A stretch of 58,458 nucleotides of DNA from Bacteroidales bacterium (lineage in GTDB: Bacteria; Bacteroidota; Bacteroidia; Bacteroidales; UBA932). Of this stretch, positions 41,580-51,041 are shown in pieces. A model generated the notes under the pieces. It was not told where the DNA came from. It saw only the letters and a list, made by a program, of their open reading frames with translations, and made no database searches. The stretch lies in the NCBI GenBank assembly GCA_017454905.1, contig JAFTCB010000026.1:1-58458 (forward strand). The letters run 5' to 3'. Position 1 is the stretch's first letter. Each line of letters starts with the position of its first letter. A program made the translations under genes and the position numbers.

Positions 41580-41903
41580 ATGGCAAAGTACACCAAAGAC
41601 ATCTGGAACCGCGAGAAGGACGGCACCCACAAGGAGCAGCGTTCTTTCTTCCGCTATGCCATCGTGGCCACGGTGCTTTTCCTTCTTTTCCTCTTCCTGA
41701 AAAAGGACAATATCATCACCTGGGTCCAGGCCGGATTTACCTTGAAGCAGCAGGACCGGCAGATCGAGAATCTCGAGCGCGACAACGCCGCTCTGGACGA
41801 GAAGATCCGGATGATGAAAGGGAACCGGGATACGCTCGAGCGTTATGCCCGCGAGCAGTTCTATTTCGCGGAACCCGGCGACGACGTCTATATTATCGAG
41901 TAG
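41580..41903 (+). CDS. DivIC/FtsB-like septum formation initiator protein
   Basis: A 107-aa bitopic membrane protein: short basic cytoplasmic N-terminus, one span (about 25-41), then a coiled coil (LKQQDRQIENLERDNAALDE) and the typical ERYAREQFYFAEPGDDVYII ending. This is the plan of FtsB/DivIC division proteins that bridge FtsL and FtsQ at the septum. The ATG at 41580 follows the promoter box by 8 bp. The stop overlaps the convergent tilS end by 11 bp. Confidence 0.85.
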   Translation: MAKYTKDIWNREKDGTHKEQRSFFRYAIVATVLFLLFLFLKKDNIITWVQAGFTLKQQDRQIENLERDNAALDEKIRMMKGNRDTLERYAREQFYFAEPGDDVYIIE

Positions 41904-42795
41904 GAGCGAGCAGTGAACGGCGGATGACCAGCCGGCAGCCCGTCCCTTCGAAGGTCTTGCCTCCGATGGTGACGGTGCCGCGGGGTTCTTCCCGGTAGCG
42001 GCGCAGCAGGCACACCAGTTTCTCGAAAGTGGGCCCGCTCAGCCCGTAGCCCTCCACCAGCCGCCACAGGACATATTCCCAATGCTCCAGGGCCAGCACC
42101 GCCGGGATCCGGATGGCGCCGGCGGGTGTGGTCAGCCCTTCCCGCACGGAGCGGAAATAGCTGTCCGCGATGTCGTCCACCCGTGCGATGCGCCGCATGT
42201 CGTCTCCGAGCGTGCGCACGAACGAAGGATTGATCCGGGCGAAGACGGGGAAGACCTCGTTGCGGATGCGGTTGCGTTTGGGGGTGTTGTCGGCGTTGGT
42301 GCTGTCCTCGCGCCAGGCGCAGCCGTGCTCCTGCATCCAGGTGCGGATCTCGGCGCGGGTCGTGTCCAGCATGGGACGGACGATGCCGTCCCGGTCTCCC
42401 ATTCCGCGCAAGCCGCGGGTACCCGTGCCGCGCAGGAGGTTCAGGAGCAGGGTCTCCGCATTGTCGTCGGCATTGTGCGCCACGGCCACGGCGTCGAAGC
42501 CCCGGGTTTCCAGCAGGCGGGCGAACCAGGCATAGCGCAGTTCCCGCGCCGCCATCTCGATGCTCAGGCCGTGTTCCGCGGCGAAGGCACGCGTATCGAA
42601 ACGCTCCACGAAGCATTCCAGCCCGTTTTCCACGCACCATGCCCGCACGAAGGCTTCGTCCGCGTCCGATTCGTCTCCGCGCAGGCCGAAATTGCAGTGC
42701 GCGACGGCAAACCGGGCTCCGGGAAACAGTTCCGGGGCCCGGTTTGCCAGGTACATCGAGTCGATGCCTCCGCTGACGGCGAGCAGGATCCGCAT
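41893..42795 (-). CDS. tilS: tRNA(Ile)-lysidine synthase, short form
   Basis: Modifies C34 of the AUA-reading tRNA-Ile to lysidine, an essential step. The 300-aa protein has the ATP-pyrophosphatase loop AVSGGIDSMYLA (SGGxDS near 8-13), AHCNFGLRGDESD, VAVAHNADDNAETLLLNLLRG and REDSTNADNTPKRNRIRNEV. It is much shorter than the 420-450 aa Bacteroidales or E. coli forms; the C-terminal tRNA-binding domains are reduced to a short tail, as in the Aquifex-like short type. Last gene of the proS-DUF3078-tilS run. Confidence 0.9.
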   Translation of the reverse strand: MRILLAVSGGIDSMYLANRAPELFPGARFAVAHCNFGLRGDESDADEAFVRAWCVENGLECFVERFDTRAFAAEHGLSIEMAARELRYAWFARLLETRGFDAVAVAHNADDNAETLLLNLLRGTGTRGLRGMGDRDGIVRPMLDTTRAEIRTWMQEHGCAWREDSTNADNTPKRNRIRNEVFPVFARINPSFVRTLGDDMRRIARVDDIADSYFRSVREGLTTPAGAIRIPAVLALEHWEYVLWRLVEGYGLSGPTFEKLVCLLRRYREEPRGTVTIGGKTFEGTGCRLVIRRSLLAPTR

Positions 42796-42800
42796 GGGGA

Positions 42801-43820
42801 TTATTTCTTCTTGCCGAGCGTGTAGGTGAAGTTGAAGGAGAAGAACTCCTTGAACTGGACGCGCTGGGTGGGATTCTGGCCGGCCTTGTCGGTGATCAGC
42901 ACGATCGGGTCATAGATCAGCCAGGTGTCGAAGGCGAGCTTGATGTACTTGCCGACGAGCAGGGAGAGCTTGTTGTCCCAGTTGACGCGGTTGTACTTGA
43001 ACGGATGGTTGAGGTAGTCCGTGAAGAGGATCAGCTGCGTCTCATAGGTGAAGATGTCGTTGACCGAAGCCTTGAGGTTGGCCTTGATCTGGGCACCGAG
43101 CTGGAAGAGCTGGCTGTTGTAGTTGGAGCCGATGAGCGGGTCGAGGGACGGCTCGCGCAGCTGCATACCGTAACCCTTGCGGAGCTCGGGGATGGAGCAG
43201 AAGGTGAAGCCGCCGGTGACCGGCGAAAGGTTGAGGCTGAACCACGGGGCCGGGTCCCAGGCCATACCGACGCCGAAGGTCATGTAACCCGGGGCGAAGA
43301 AACCGGACTTGAGCGTCCCGGACCATTTGCCGTCCGCACCCTGGACGTAGGTGTCATAGCTGTTGGAGAACTGGCTCCGCATCGTGAAGTCCGCGGTGTA
43401 CTTCCAGAAGCTTTCCGGGGAGGTCTGGTAGCCGAAGCGGCTCTCGAACTGGAGCAGGTCGGCGCTCTTCTGGATAAGATTCTCCTTGTCGGCCGACCAC
43501 AGGAAACCGTACATCATCTGGAGCCGGTTGGTCCAGGTAGCCATTTCTTTGGCATAGTTGGCATTGAGGTCGATCCCGATGCGCAGCGTAGCTGTATTGT
43601 AGCCGCCGGACGCCCAGCTCCAGAGCGCGGTCTGGTTGAAGCCGAGATCGAAAACGGCATATTTGGTCCAGTAACTGGGTTTCTCCACCGGGACTTCTTC
43701 CTGGGCGGACTCGGAAAATGCGGCCGCCGCTTCGGCCGTCGCTTTCAGGAGGTCTTCCTGGGCGGAGGCGGTGGCAAAGGCTGTGATGAACGCAGCGAGA
43801 ACGAGCGTAATCTTCTTCAT
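42801..43820 (-). CDS. DUF3078 outer-membrane-type protein
   Basis: A 339-aa exported protein with a signal peptide (about 1-20) and many alternating aromatic beta strands (WSWASGGYNTATLRI, FGVGMAWDPAPWFSLNL), ending in FSFNFTYTLGKKK. It fits the DUF3078 family of Bacteroidetes, thought to form an outer-membrane barrel; function unknown. It lies 17 bp after proS and 5 bp before tilS, so all three are co-transcribed. Confidence 0.85.
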   Translation of the reverse strand: MKKITLVLAAFITAFATASAQEDLLKATAEAAAAFSESAQEEVPVEKPSYWTKYAVFDLGFNQTALWSWASGGYNTATLRIGIDLNANYAKEMATWTNRLQMMYGFLWSADKENLIQKSADLLQFESRFGYQTSPESFWKYTADFTMRSQFSNSYDTYVQGADGKWSGTLKSGFFAPGYMTFGVGMAWDPAPWFSLNLSPVTGGFTFCSIPELRKGYGMQLREPSLDPLIGSNYNSQLFQLGAQIKANLKASVNDIFTYETQLILFTDYLNHPFKYNRVNWDNKLSLLVGKYIKLAFDTWLIYDPIVLITDKAGQNPTQRVQFKEFFSFNFTYTLGKKK

Positions 43821-43837
43821 GGTAGGTCAATCATTGG

Positions 43838-45316
43838 TTAATACGAAATCGCAAATACCACCCTGCGGTGGGAAGGCTTGCCGGAGAAGATGTCCGTTCC
43901 TTCCTCTTCGCAGACGTAGCTGTCAATAGGGATGCAGCGGATGGTGGCTTTCGTTGCATCCTTGATGGCCTGTTCGGTCTCGACCGTGCCGTCCCAGTGG
44001 CAGAGCAGGAACTTGCCGGTCTGGATCTTTACTTTGAATTCCTCCCAGCTGTCGCACTTCTCCACGTTGGCGTCACGGAACGCGAGGGCCTTGTCGTAGA
44101 TGCTCTGCTGGATGTCGTCGAGCAGGCTGGCAATGTGCTCCGCGATGCCTTCGAGCGGCATCGTCTCCTTGGTGAGCGTGTCGCGGCGGGCTACTTCGAC
44201 CGTGCCTGCGGCGAGGTCGCGTGCACCCATGGCGAGGCGCACGGGGACGCCCTTGAGCTCCCATTCCGCGAACTTGAAGCCGGGACGGACCGTGTCGCGG
44301 TCATCCACCTTGACGCTGTGGCCGAGGGCTTCCAGTCCCTGGCGGACTTCCTCCATCTTGGCCAGGACGGCGTTGCGCTCCTCGTCGGTCTTGTAGATCG
44401 GCACCATCACGACCTGGATGGGGGCGAGCTTCGGGGGCAGGACGAGGCCGTTGTCGTCGCCGTGGGCCATGATGAGCGCGCCCATCAGGCGGGTGCTGAC
44501 GCCCCAGGAAGTGGCCCAGACATATTCCTGCTTGCCTTCCTTGTTGGTGAACTGCACGTCGAAGGACTTGGCGAAGTTCTGCCCGAGGAAATGGGAAGTG
44601 CCGGCCTGGAGGGCCTTGCCGTCCTGCATCATCGCCTCGATGGTGAGGGTGTCGATGGCGCCGGCGAAGCGCTCGTTGGGGCTCTTGTGCCCGACGATGA
44701 CCGGCAGGGCCATCACGTTGCGGGCGAAATCGGCATAGACATGCACCATCTCATTGGCCTTGGCTTCTGCTTCCTCCGCCGTGGCATGGGCTGTGTGCCC
44801 CTCCTGCCAGAGGAATTCCGCGGTGCGCAGGAACAGGCGCGTGCGCATCTCCCAGCGGACCACGTTGCACCACTGGTTGCACAGGATGGGAAGATCCCGC
44901 CAGGAGGTGATCCAGTTCTTGTAGGTACTCCAGATGATGGTCTCGGAGGTCGGCCGGACGATCAGTTCTTCTTCCAGTTTCGCATCGGGATCGACGACCA
45001 CGCCCCCGCCGTCGGGGTCGTTCATCAGGCGGTGGTGGGTGACCACGGCGCATTCTTTGGCGAAGCCGGCCACGTGCTCGGCCTCACGGCTGAAAAATGA
45101 TTTGGGGATGAACAGCGGGAAATAGGCGTTCTGGACGCCTGTGCGCTTGAACATCGCATCCAGCGTGCCCTGCATTTTCTCCCAGATGGCATAGCCATAG
45201 GGCTTGATGACCATGCAGCCCCGGACGGCGGACTGCTCTGCCAGATCGGCTTTAAGTGCCAGATCATTATACCATTGGGAATAGTTCTCGGATCGTTTGG
45301 TAACCTCTTTTGCCAT
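43838..45316 (-). CDS. proS: Proline--tRNA ligase
   Basis: Charges tRNA-Pro; class II synthetase of the archaeal/eukaryote-like short type common in Bacteroidetes, without the bacterial insertion domain. The 492-aa protein has [28 protein letters not shown] (motif 1 region), [20 protein letters not shown] (motif 2) and the GWSVSTRL-like [11 protein letters not shown] (motif 3), then the anticodon domain and a C-terminal tail ending in Tyr, as in this type. Minus promoter TATCTTTG at 45395-45402. Confidence 0.94.
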   Translation of the reverse strand: MAKEVTKRSENYSQWYNDLALKADLAEQSAVRGCMVIKPYGYAIWEKMQGTLDAMFKRTGVQNAYFPLFIPKSFFSREAEHVAGFAKECAVVTHHRLMNDPDGGGVVVDPDAKLEEELIVRPTSETIIWSTYKNWITSWRDLPILCNQWCNVVRWEMRTRLFLRTAEFLWQEGHTAHATAEEAEAKANEMVHVYADFARNVMALPVIVGHKSPNERFAGAIDTLTIEAMMQDGKALQAGTSHFLGQNFAKSFDVQFTNKEGKQEYVWATSWGVSTRLMGALIMAHGDDNGLVLPPKLAPIQVVMVPIYKTDEERNAVLAKMEEVRQGLEALGHSVKVDDRDTVRPGFKFAEWELKGVPVRLAMGARDLAAGTVEVARRDTLTKETMPLEGIAEHIASLLDDIQQSIYDKALAFRDANVEKCDSWEEFKVKIQTGKFLLCHWDGTVETEQAIKDATKATIRCIPIDSYVCEEEGTDIFSGKPSHRRVVFAISY

Positions 45317-45394
45317 ATTCTTCTTGAAAAACTGCGTTTTTTTTCGAAATTTGCATCTAATAAGTGATGATTTCAGGCATCATACTTGCATTTG

Positions 45395-45402
45395 CAAAGA
45401 TA
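45395..45402 (-). promoter_or_regulatory. -7 box upstream of proS
   Basis: Minus-strand TATCTTTG, a perfect box, about 78 nt before the proS ATG. No clear -33 element is seen. Confidence 0.45.
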
Positions 45403-45431
45403 AAACTTTTTTATTGATAGGAGACGAAAAT

Positions 45432-46478
45432 ATGAAACGGAGCACGACACTTTTACTGCCTTTGGCCGCCCTGCTGGCCCTGGCATCCTGTGGTACCACT
45501 GCTCAGTATTCACAGCAGCGGTTCCAGGACGGACTTTATCTGAATCCGGGAGAAGAGCCTGCAGTCGTCCGCCTTTATACCGAAGAAGAATTCGAAGCGA
45601 TGGCGGCTGCAAATATCGCCCGCAAGCAGCAGGGGAGCCGTGACACCCTCGTAGTCGTCCTGGACGACCCCTGGGGCTATTCCTGGCGTTACCCTTATTC
45701 TTACTATTCCCCCTGGGTCTGGGGCGGCGTGGGATTCGGTTCTTACTATTGGGGCCGCTGGGGCCGCTGGGGTTGGTATGACCCCTGGTATGCCGGCTGG
45801 TACGATCCCTGGTATTACGATCCCTGGTATGGCGGCTACGGTTACGCCTGGTATGACCCCTGGTACTATGATCCGTGGTATGGCGGCTATGGCTGGTACG
45901 GACACCGCTACGGCTGGTACGACCATCCCTATTACTATGGCGGCGGCTGGGCCGGCGGACGCTACCGCGGCAATACGGTCTATACGCCCCGCGCACTGAC
46001 GGAGAGCGGCAGAAGCCGCACGTCACGCCCCGGCAGCGGCATCAATTACCGCTACGGCGGCACGGCAGGATCCGGTGGCAGCTCCATCATCCACGGCGGA
46101 CAGGGCACATCCGTGCGCCGTTCCGGCACCACCACGAGAAGCAGCGGTTCCGCTTCTTCCACTTCCCGCAGCAGCGGATCCTCCGGCTACAATTACTCCC
46201 GCAGCCGCGAACAGGGCTACAACTACTCCCGCGGGTATGGCAACGGCAACTCCGGCAGTTCCTCTTCCGGCAACCGCAGTTCTTCCGCGCGCAGCTCTTC
46301 TTCCGGCAGCAGCTCTTCCTATTCCCGCAATTCCTCGTCCGGCAGCTATAGCGGCTCTTCCCGCAGCTACGGTGGCGGCGGTGGCGGATATAGCGGCGGC
46401 GGTGGCGGCGGATACAGCGGAGGCGGCGGCTCCCACAGCAGCGGCGGTGGCGGCGGCAGCCACGGCGGACGCAGATGA
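45432..46478 (+). CDS. Lipoprotein with WYDP aromatic repeats and a Ser/Gly tail
   Basis: A 348-aa protein from the ATG at 45432. The N-terminus has a lipobox (LLALASCG), so it is a lipid-anchored envelope protein. Residues about 110-180 are a run of YDPWY/GGYG/WYGH units extremely rich in Trp, Tyr, Gly and Asp. After YTPRALTESGR the rest is low-complexity Ser/Gly/Arg ending in many GGGGG blocks. No enzyme domain is seen. Similar low-complexity lipoproteins occur in Bacteroides, where their role is unknown; surface adhesion or a matrix role is a guess. It stands upstream of the FadL-like gene. Confidence 0.75.
   Translation: MKRSTTLLLPLAALLALASCGTTAQYSQQRFQDGLYLNPGEEPAVVRLYTEEEFEAMAAANIARKQQGSRDTLVVVLDDPWGYSWRYPYSYYSPWVWGGVGFGSYYWGRWGRWGWYDPWYAGWYDPWYYDPWYGGYGYAWYDPWYYDPWYGGYGWYGHRYGWYDHPYYYGGGWAGGRYRGNTVYTPRALTESGRSRTSRPGSGINYRYGGTAGSGGSSIIHGGQGTSVRRSGTTTRSSGSASSTSRSSGSSGYNYSRSREQGYNYSRGYGNGNSGSSSSGNRSSSARSSSSGSSSSYSRNSSSGSYSGSSRSYGGGGGGYSGGGGGGYSGGGGSHSSGGGGGSHGGRR
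45775..45935 (+). repeat. Tandem coding repeat for WYDPWY units
   Basis: Repeated TGGTA(T/C)GA(C/T)CCCTGGTA- and GGCGGCTA-type blocks, in frame inside the lipoprotein gene. Copy number could change by slippage or recombination. Confidence 0.65.
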
Positions 46479-46488
46479 CAGGGTTGAT

Positions 46489-46505
46489 GCCCGGGTGCCC
46501 CGGGC
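46489..46505 (+). terminator. GC hairpin after the lipoprotein gene
   Basis: A perfect 7-bp stem (46489-46495 with 46499-46505), 3-nt loop, 10 bp after the stop. Only a weak T tract follows, so it may be a partial terminator or an mRNA 3' stabiliser. Confidence 0.4.
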
Positions 46506-46578
46506 TTGAATTTCCCACCTTCCGGCTATGTCCCGGATCCTACCAGAAACCATCAACCATTTCAAACAGACGGAAACA

Positions 46579-48291
46579 ATGAAAAAGATATTGGCAGCAG
46601 TGACGCTCCTGGCCTTCGCGGCCGGTGCAGGCGCACAGAATATGTACGATGCCATCACCTTCAGCCAGAACCACTACTTCGGCACGGCCCGGAGCATGGC
46701 GATGGGCAATGCGGTGACAGCGCTCGGCGGTGATCTCGGCTCGGCCGTGATCAACCCGGCCGGCTCCGCGGTGGCGGGCTTCGGACAGTTTGTCATCACC
46801 CCGGGATTCACCCTTTCGGCGGTCAACTCCGCCTGGTCTCCCGAGGGGGAGAATTCCTACAGCCCGTCCACCGGCCTTACGCAGACGCGGATGAACATGC
46901 CGAATATCGGCCTTTCCATGGAATTCAAGACCGGACGGCGGCAGGGCGTGAAGAGTTTCAACTTCGGCGTCATCTCCACGCAGACCAACAACTACAACTT
47001 CGCTTCGGATGCCTTCGGCACCAACAGCCGTACCTCCAAGCTCGCGGAATTCGCCGATGCGGCTTTCGGCTATCCCGAGAGCACCCTGGCCAACTCCGGT
47101 TCGTTCCAGAACAGCGACGCACCCTGGGACCTGCTGACGGCCTATCAGGGCGGCATGTACGGCCCTTACGGCTGGGACGGCGAGTATGCCGGCGTGACCG
47201 AGACCATCTCGGATGACGGCTCGTATCACTATGTCCCCGGACCTCTTTCCCAGACCTCGTCCCGGACCAAGCGGGGCAGCAAGAACGACCTGATCTTCAA
47301 CCTGGGACTCAACATCTCCGACCGCGTGTATGTCGGCTTCAATGTCGGCCTGCCTACGGCCCGCTACCGCTACAGCGAGAACTTCTACGAGTCGGCGGTG
47401 GATCCTTCCCAGTTCCCGATCATCTACGAAGACATGGACGCGGACTACCTCACGTATTTCAACCGCGGCACCTACAGTTATGATTATCTGGCGGACCTGG
47501 CAGGTATCTATGCCAAGATCGGCGTCATCGTCCGTCCGATGGAGGGCCTGCGCCTCGGCGCCACCTTCCAGACGCCGACCGCATACACGGTGTCCGAGCG
47601 CTGGCAGCACTATGCCTCCACGACCTTCAGCGACAGCTATTACGATGACAGCCAGTATTCTCCTGAAGGTGAATACGAGTACTCCATGCGCTCTCCGTAT
47701 CGCGCGTCCTTCGGCCTGGCCTATACGATCGGCAAGTCGGGCGCCGTCAGCGTGGATTACGAGCTGGCCGACTACAGCGTGATGCGCTTCAGCGAGCTGC
47801 ATCGCAACCGGATGTCCTCCGACGCCTTCCTGGTCCAGAATATGACCAACCGCTACTTTGCAGGCGTGGCCCATTCCGTCCGCCTCGGCGGCGAATTCAA
47901 GGTGACGCCCGCATTCGCCGTGCGTGCCGGATACACCCTGGCCACCTCGCCTGAACGCTACTGGACCGACAGCGCCGGAATGACCGTGACGGCTGACGAC
48001 TATGCCGATGCGTTCTATGATTATTACGACAGGGCCAGGAACCTCGTCACCCCGCATTACTACAAGGACAGGACGCAGTCCTTCGCATTGGGCTTCGGCT
48101 ATTCTTCCGCGGGCTCTTTTTTCCTGGATGCGGTGGCGCGCCTGACGCGGTATCCTGCCTCGACGTTCGCGCCTTATTTCGACTATGACAGCTATGACCA
48201 GGCCGGCAACCTGCAGTCCGTGCTTTCTCCCAGGGTGTCCGACGACCGGAGCCTCTGGAACGTTGCCGTGACCTTCGGCTGGAGATTTTAA
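46579..48291 (+). CDS. OmpP1/FadL/TodX-family outer-membrane transporter
   Basis: A 570-aa outer-membrane barrel protein with a signal peptide (MKKILAAVTLLAFAAGAGA) from the ATG at 46579. FGTARSMAMGNAVTALGGDL followed by AVINPAG is the characteristic N-terminal hatch of this family in Bacteroidetes, and alternating aromatic strands run to the C-terminal TFGWRF. Family members take up hydrophobic compounds such as fatty acids; the ligand here is unknown. It lies 3 bp before lpxD, so the two are co-transcribed. Confidence 0.87.
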   Translation: MKKILAAVTLLAFAAGAGAQNMYDAITFSQNHYFGTARSMAMGNAVTALGGDLGSAVINPAGSAVAGFGQFVITPGFTLSAVNSAWSPEGENSYSPSTGLTQTRMNMPNIGLSMEFKTGRRQGVKSFNFGVISTQTNNYNFASDAFGTNSRTSKLAEFADAAFGYPESTLANSGSFQNSDAPWDLLTAYQGGMYGPYGWDGEYAGVTETISDDGSYHYVPGPLSQTSSRTKRGSKNDLIFNLGLNISDRVYVGFNVGLPTARYRYSENFYESAVDPSQFPIIYEDMDADYLTYFNRGTYSYDYLADLAGIYAKIGVIVRPMEGLRLGATFQTPTAYTVSERWQHYASTTFSDSYYDDSQYSPEGEYEYSMRSPYRASFGLAYTIGKSGAVSVDYELADYSVMRFSELHRNRMSSDAFLVQNMTNRYFAGVAHSVRLGGEFKVTPAFAVRAGYTLATSPERYWTDSAGMTVTADDYADAFYDYYDRARNLVTPHYYKDRTQSFALGFGYSSAGSFFLDAVARLTRYPASTFAPYFDYDSYDQAGNLQSVLSPRVSDDRSLWNVAVTFGWRF

Positions 48292-48294
48292 AAT

Positions 48295-49284
48295 ATGGAA
48301 CTGACAGCAAGACAACTGGCTGAAGTCCTCCACGGAACAGTGGAAGGGGATCCGGAAGCCAAAGTGAGCACTTTTGCGAAGATCGAGCACGGGAAACCCG
48401 GCCAGCTCTGTTTCTACGCCAATCCCAAATACGAACAATACGTCTATACCAGCAGGGCTTCGGTCCTGCTGGTTAATGCTGATTTCCAGCCCAAGGCGCC
48501 GGTCGCCCCGACCCTCGTGCGGGTGGAGAATGCCTACAGCGCCCTGGCCGACCTGCTGAAATACATGTCGGAGCAGAAGAAGAAATACCGCCGCCGCAGG
48601 AGCCTGCGTTCCCGGATCGCGTGGAGCGCGAAACTGGGCGCGAAAGTGAATGTGGGTGATTTCGTCACCATCGGCAAGGACTGCCGGATCGGGGAGTGCA
48701 CGGTCATCCACGACAATGTCACCATCGGCGCCGGGACGAAGATCGGCTCCCATTGCATCATCTATCCCGGCGTGCATATTTTCCCGGGGATGGTGATTGG
48801 CGACCGGGTGATCCTCCACGCGGGCTGTATCATCGGGGACGACGGCTTCGGCAATGCTCCCCAGCCGGACGGCACCTGGCGCAAGATCGAGCATCTGGGC
48901 AACGTGATCATCGGCAATGATGTCGAAGTCGGATCCAATACGACCATCGACCGTGCACCGATGGAGTCCACCATCATCGCGGACGGTGTGAGGATCGACA
49001 ATCTCTGCCAGATCGCGCACAATGTCGTCATCGGCAAGAATACGGTGATGGCGGCGCAGAACGGCATCGCGGGTTCGACCCAGATCGGAGAAGGCTGTAT
49101 CCTGGCCGGTCAGGTGGGCATTGTGGGGCACATCAAGATTGCCGACCATACGACCATCGGGGCCCAGGCCGGCGTCATCGGCAATATCCGCAAGCCAGGA
49201 CAGGTGTACTTCGGGACACCTGCCATCCTGCACAAGAACTTCCTGAAATCTTATGCCAAATTCAAGCAGGCAGGCGAAGAATAG
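48295..49284 (+). CDS. lpxD: UDP-3-O-acylglucosamine N-acyltransferase
   Basis: Third step of lipid A synthesis: adds the second hydroxyacyl chain to the glucosamine amine. The 329-aa protein has the LpxD uridine-binding N-terminal domain (about 1-100) and then a left-handed beta-helix of hexapeptide repeats (VTIGAGTKIG, NVIIGNDVEV). The catalytic His242 lies in CQIAHNVVIGKN. The order lpxD-lpxC-lpxA matches the Bacteroidetes gene order. Confidence 0.95.
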   Translation: MELTARQLAEVLHGTVEGDPEAKVSTFAKIEHGKPGQLCFYANPKYEQYVYTSRASVLLVNADFQPKAPVAPTLVRVENAYSALADLLKYMSEQKKKYRRRRSLRSRIAWSAKLGAKVNVGDFVTIGKDCRIGECTVIHDNVTIGAGTKIGSHCIIYPGVHIFPGMVIGDRVILHAGCIIGDDGFGNAPQPDGTWRKIEHLGNVIIGNDVEVGSNTTIDRAPMESTIIADGVRIDNLCQIAHNVVIGKNTVMAAQNGIAGSTQIGEGCILAGQVGIVGHIKIADHTTIGAQAGVIGNIRKPGQVYFGTPAILHKNFLKSYAKFKQAGEE

Positions 49285-49304
49285 CATTATCAAAGATTAT
49301 TTTG

Positions 49305-49312
49305 TATCTTTG
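49305..49312 (+). promoter_or_regulatory. Internal promoter for lpxC
   Basis: Perfect TATCTTTG box 8 bp before the lpxC ATG, giving a very short leader. No good -33 TTG. It would let lpxC-lpxA be made separately from fadL-lpxD. Confidence 0.55.
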
Positions 49313-49320
49313 CGGCCCGG

Positions 49321-50226
49321 ATGAACCAACAGACACTCATAAAGGAATATTCGTTCGAAGGCCGTGGCCTTCATACGGGTAAATATGCACACCTGACCCT
49401 GAAGCCCGCTCCCGCCGGGTACGGAATCCGTTTCGTGCGGACCGACCTGGGCGTGGAGATCCCGGCCATCGCTTCCAAGGTGACCCGGACGGACCGCAGC
49501 ACGACCATCTCCGAGGGTGAGGTCTCCGTGATCACGATCGAGCACCTGATGTCCGCGATGACCGGTCTCGGGGTGGACAATGCCTGCATCGAGATTGACA
49601 ACGATGAAGTCCCGATCCTGGACGGAAGCGCCGAACGCTATGTGCGCGCCATCGCGCCGGACGGACTGCAGGAACAGGATGCCGAGCGGGTGTACCTTGA
49701 GTTTGCGGAGCCTTTCGAGATCCGGGATGAAAAGACCGGTTCCTGGGTCCGCGTGGTCCCGTCGGACAAGATGTCCTTCGAAGTGACGGTGGATTTCAAT
49801 TCCAAAGTCCTCGGCGTGCAGTCCGCCCGCTGGTCGGAGAATGCCGACTATGTGGGACAGATTGCCCCGTGCCGCACGTTCGTGTTCTTCCATGAGCTGG
49901 AGTTCCTGGCAGCCCGCGGGCTGGTGAAGGGCGGCGACGTGGACAACGCGATCGTGATCGTGGAGCATCCTGCGTCCCGGGAGCAGATCGACAATATGTG
50001 CAAACTTTTCGGGCAGCCCCACCTGGCCGTGACGCCGCAGGGTTACCTGAGCAATATCAAACTCCATTTCCCCAATGAATGCGGCCGGCATAAGCTGCTG
50101 GACCTCATCGGGGACATGCGTCTGATGGGCGGCTTCCCCAAGGCGGCCATCAGCGCCTATAAACCCGGCCACACGATCAACAGCCTGGCTTCCCGTGCGG
50201 CGCTCAACAAAATCAAAATCAAGTAA
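49321..50226 (+). CDS. lpxC: UDP-3-O-acyl-N-acetylglucosamine deacetylase, unfused form
   Basis: Committed step of lipid A synthesis, a zinc deacetylase. The 301-aa protein shows the zinc and catalytic residues: Glu74-His75 in TIEHLMSAM, His257 and Asp261 in RHKLLDLIGD (plus Asp265), and His284 of GHTIN. Many Bacteroidetes have LpxC fused to the dehydratase FabZ (about 460 aa); here the gene stops after the LpxC domain and lpxA follows after 2 bp, so there is no fused FabZ. Confidence 0.95.
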   Translation: MNQQTLIKEYSFEGRGLHTGKYAHLTLKPAPAGYGIRFVRTDLGVEIPAIASKVTRTDRSTTISEGEVSVITIEHLMSAMTGLGVDNACIEIDNDEVPILDGSAERYVRAIAPDGLQEQDAERVYLEFAEPFEIRDEKTGSWVRVVPSDKMSFEVTVDFNSKVLGVQSARWSENADYVGQIAPCRTFVFFHELEFLAARGLVKGGDVDNAIVIVEHPASREQIDNMCKLFGQPHLAVTPQGYLSNIKLHFPNECGRHKLLDLIGDMRLMGGFPKAAISAYKPGHTINSLASRAALNKIKIK

Positions 50227-50228
50227 TT

Positions 50229-51041
50229 ATGGTGAATATCCATCCTTTGGCGACCGTCCATCCCAATGCCAAACTTGGCGAAGGTGTCGAAGTCGGCCCG
50301 TATGCTTTCATTGATGAGAATGTGGAGATCGGGGACCATTGCAAGATCTATCCCCATGCGACCATTTTCCCGTATGTCAGGATGGGCGAAGGCTGCCAGG
50401 TTTTCCCCGGTGCCGTCGTCGGCGCCATCCCGCAGGACCTGAAATTCGACGGGGAAGTGACCTATGTGGAGATCGGGGACCGCGTGACCATCCGCGAGTG
50501 TGCCACCATCAACCGGGGTACCCGCGCCAGCGGCAAGGGCGTGACCAAGGTCGGGAATGATACGCTGATCATGTCTTACGTCCATATCGCGCATGACTGC
50601 CGGGTCGGCAACCACTGCATCCTGGTCAGTTACGTGGGTATTGCGGGCGAGACGGACGTGGACGACTGGGCCATCATCGGTGGCAACACGGCGGTGCACC
50701 AGTTCTCCCGTATCGGAGCCCATGCGATGGTCGGCGGCTGCTCGGCCGTCAACAAGGACATCCCGCCTTATTCCATCTGCGGACGTACCCCCATCTGCTA
50801 CGCCGGCATCAACCTGGTCGGCCTGCACCGCCGCGGTTTCGATTCCGAAGTGATCCGCAACATCAAGGACATCTACGATACGATCTATTTCCAGGGCTAC
50901 AATATTTCCGACGGCTGCGCCAAGGTGGAAGCCGGATTCCCGCAGTCCGTGGAGCGTGACACCATCCTCGATTTCATCCGCAATTCCAAGCGCGGCATCG
51001 TCCGTGCCATGGAAGTCGGGGTCAAAGGCGCCATTGAGTAG
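50229..51041 (+). CDS. lpxA: UDP-N-acetylglucosamine O-acyltransferase
   Basis: First step of lipid A synthesis. The 270-aa beta-helix acyltransferase has IHPLATVHPNA at the start, PQDLKFDGEVTYVEIGD, and the catalytic His122 in VHIAHDCRVGN, with the HQFSRIGAHAMVGGCSAV segment and the helical C-terminus. It lies 2 bp after lpxC, and its stop overlaps the GTG start of the next gene. Confidence 0.95.
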   Translation: MVNIHPLATVHPNAKLGEGVEVGPYAFIDENVEIGDHCKIYPHATIFPYVRMGEGCQVFPGAVVGAIPQDLKFDGEVTYVEIGDRVTIRECATINRGTRASGKGVTKVGNDTLIMSYVHIAHDCRVGNHCILVSYVGIAGETDVDDWAIIGGNTAVHQFSRIGAHAMVGGCSAVNKDIPPYSICGRTPICYAGINLVGLHRRGFDSEVIRNIKDIYDTIYFQGYNISDGCAKVEAGFPQSVERDTILDFIRNSKRGIVRAMEVGVKGAIE

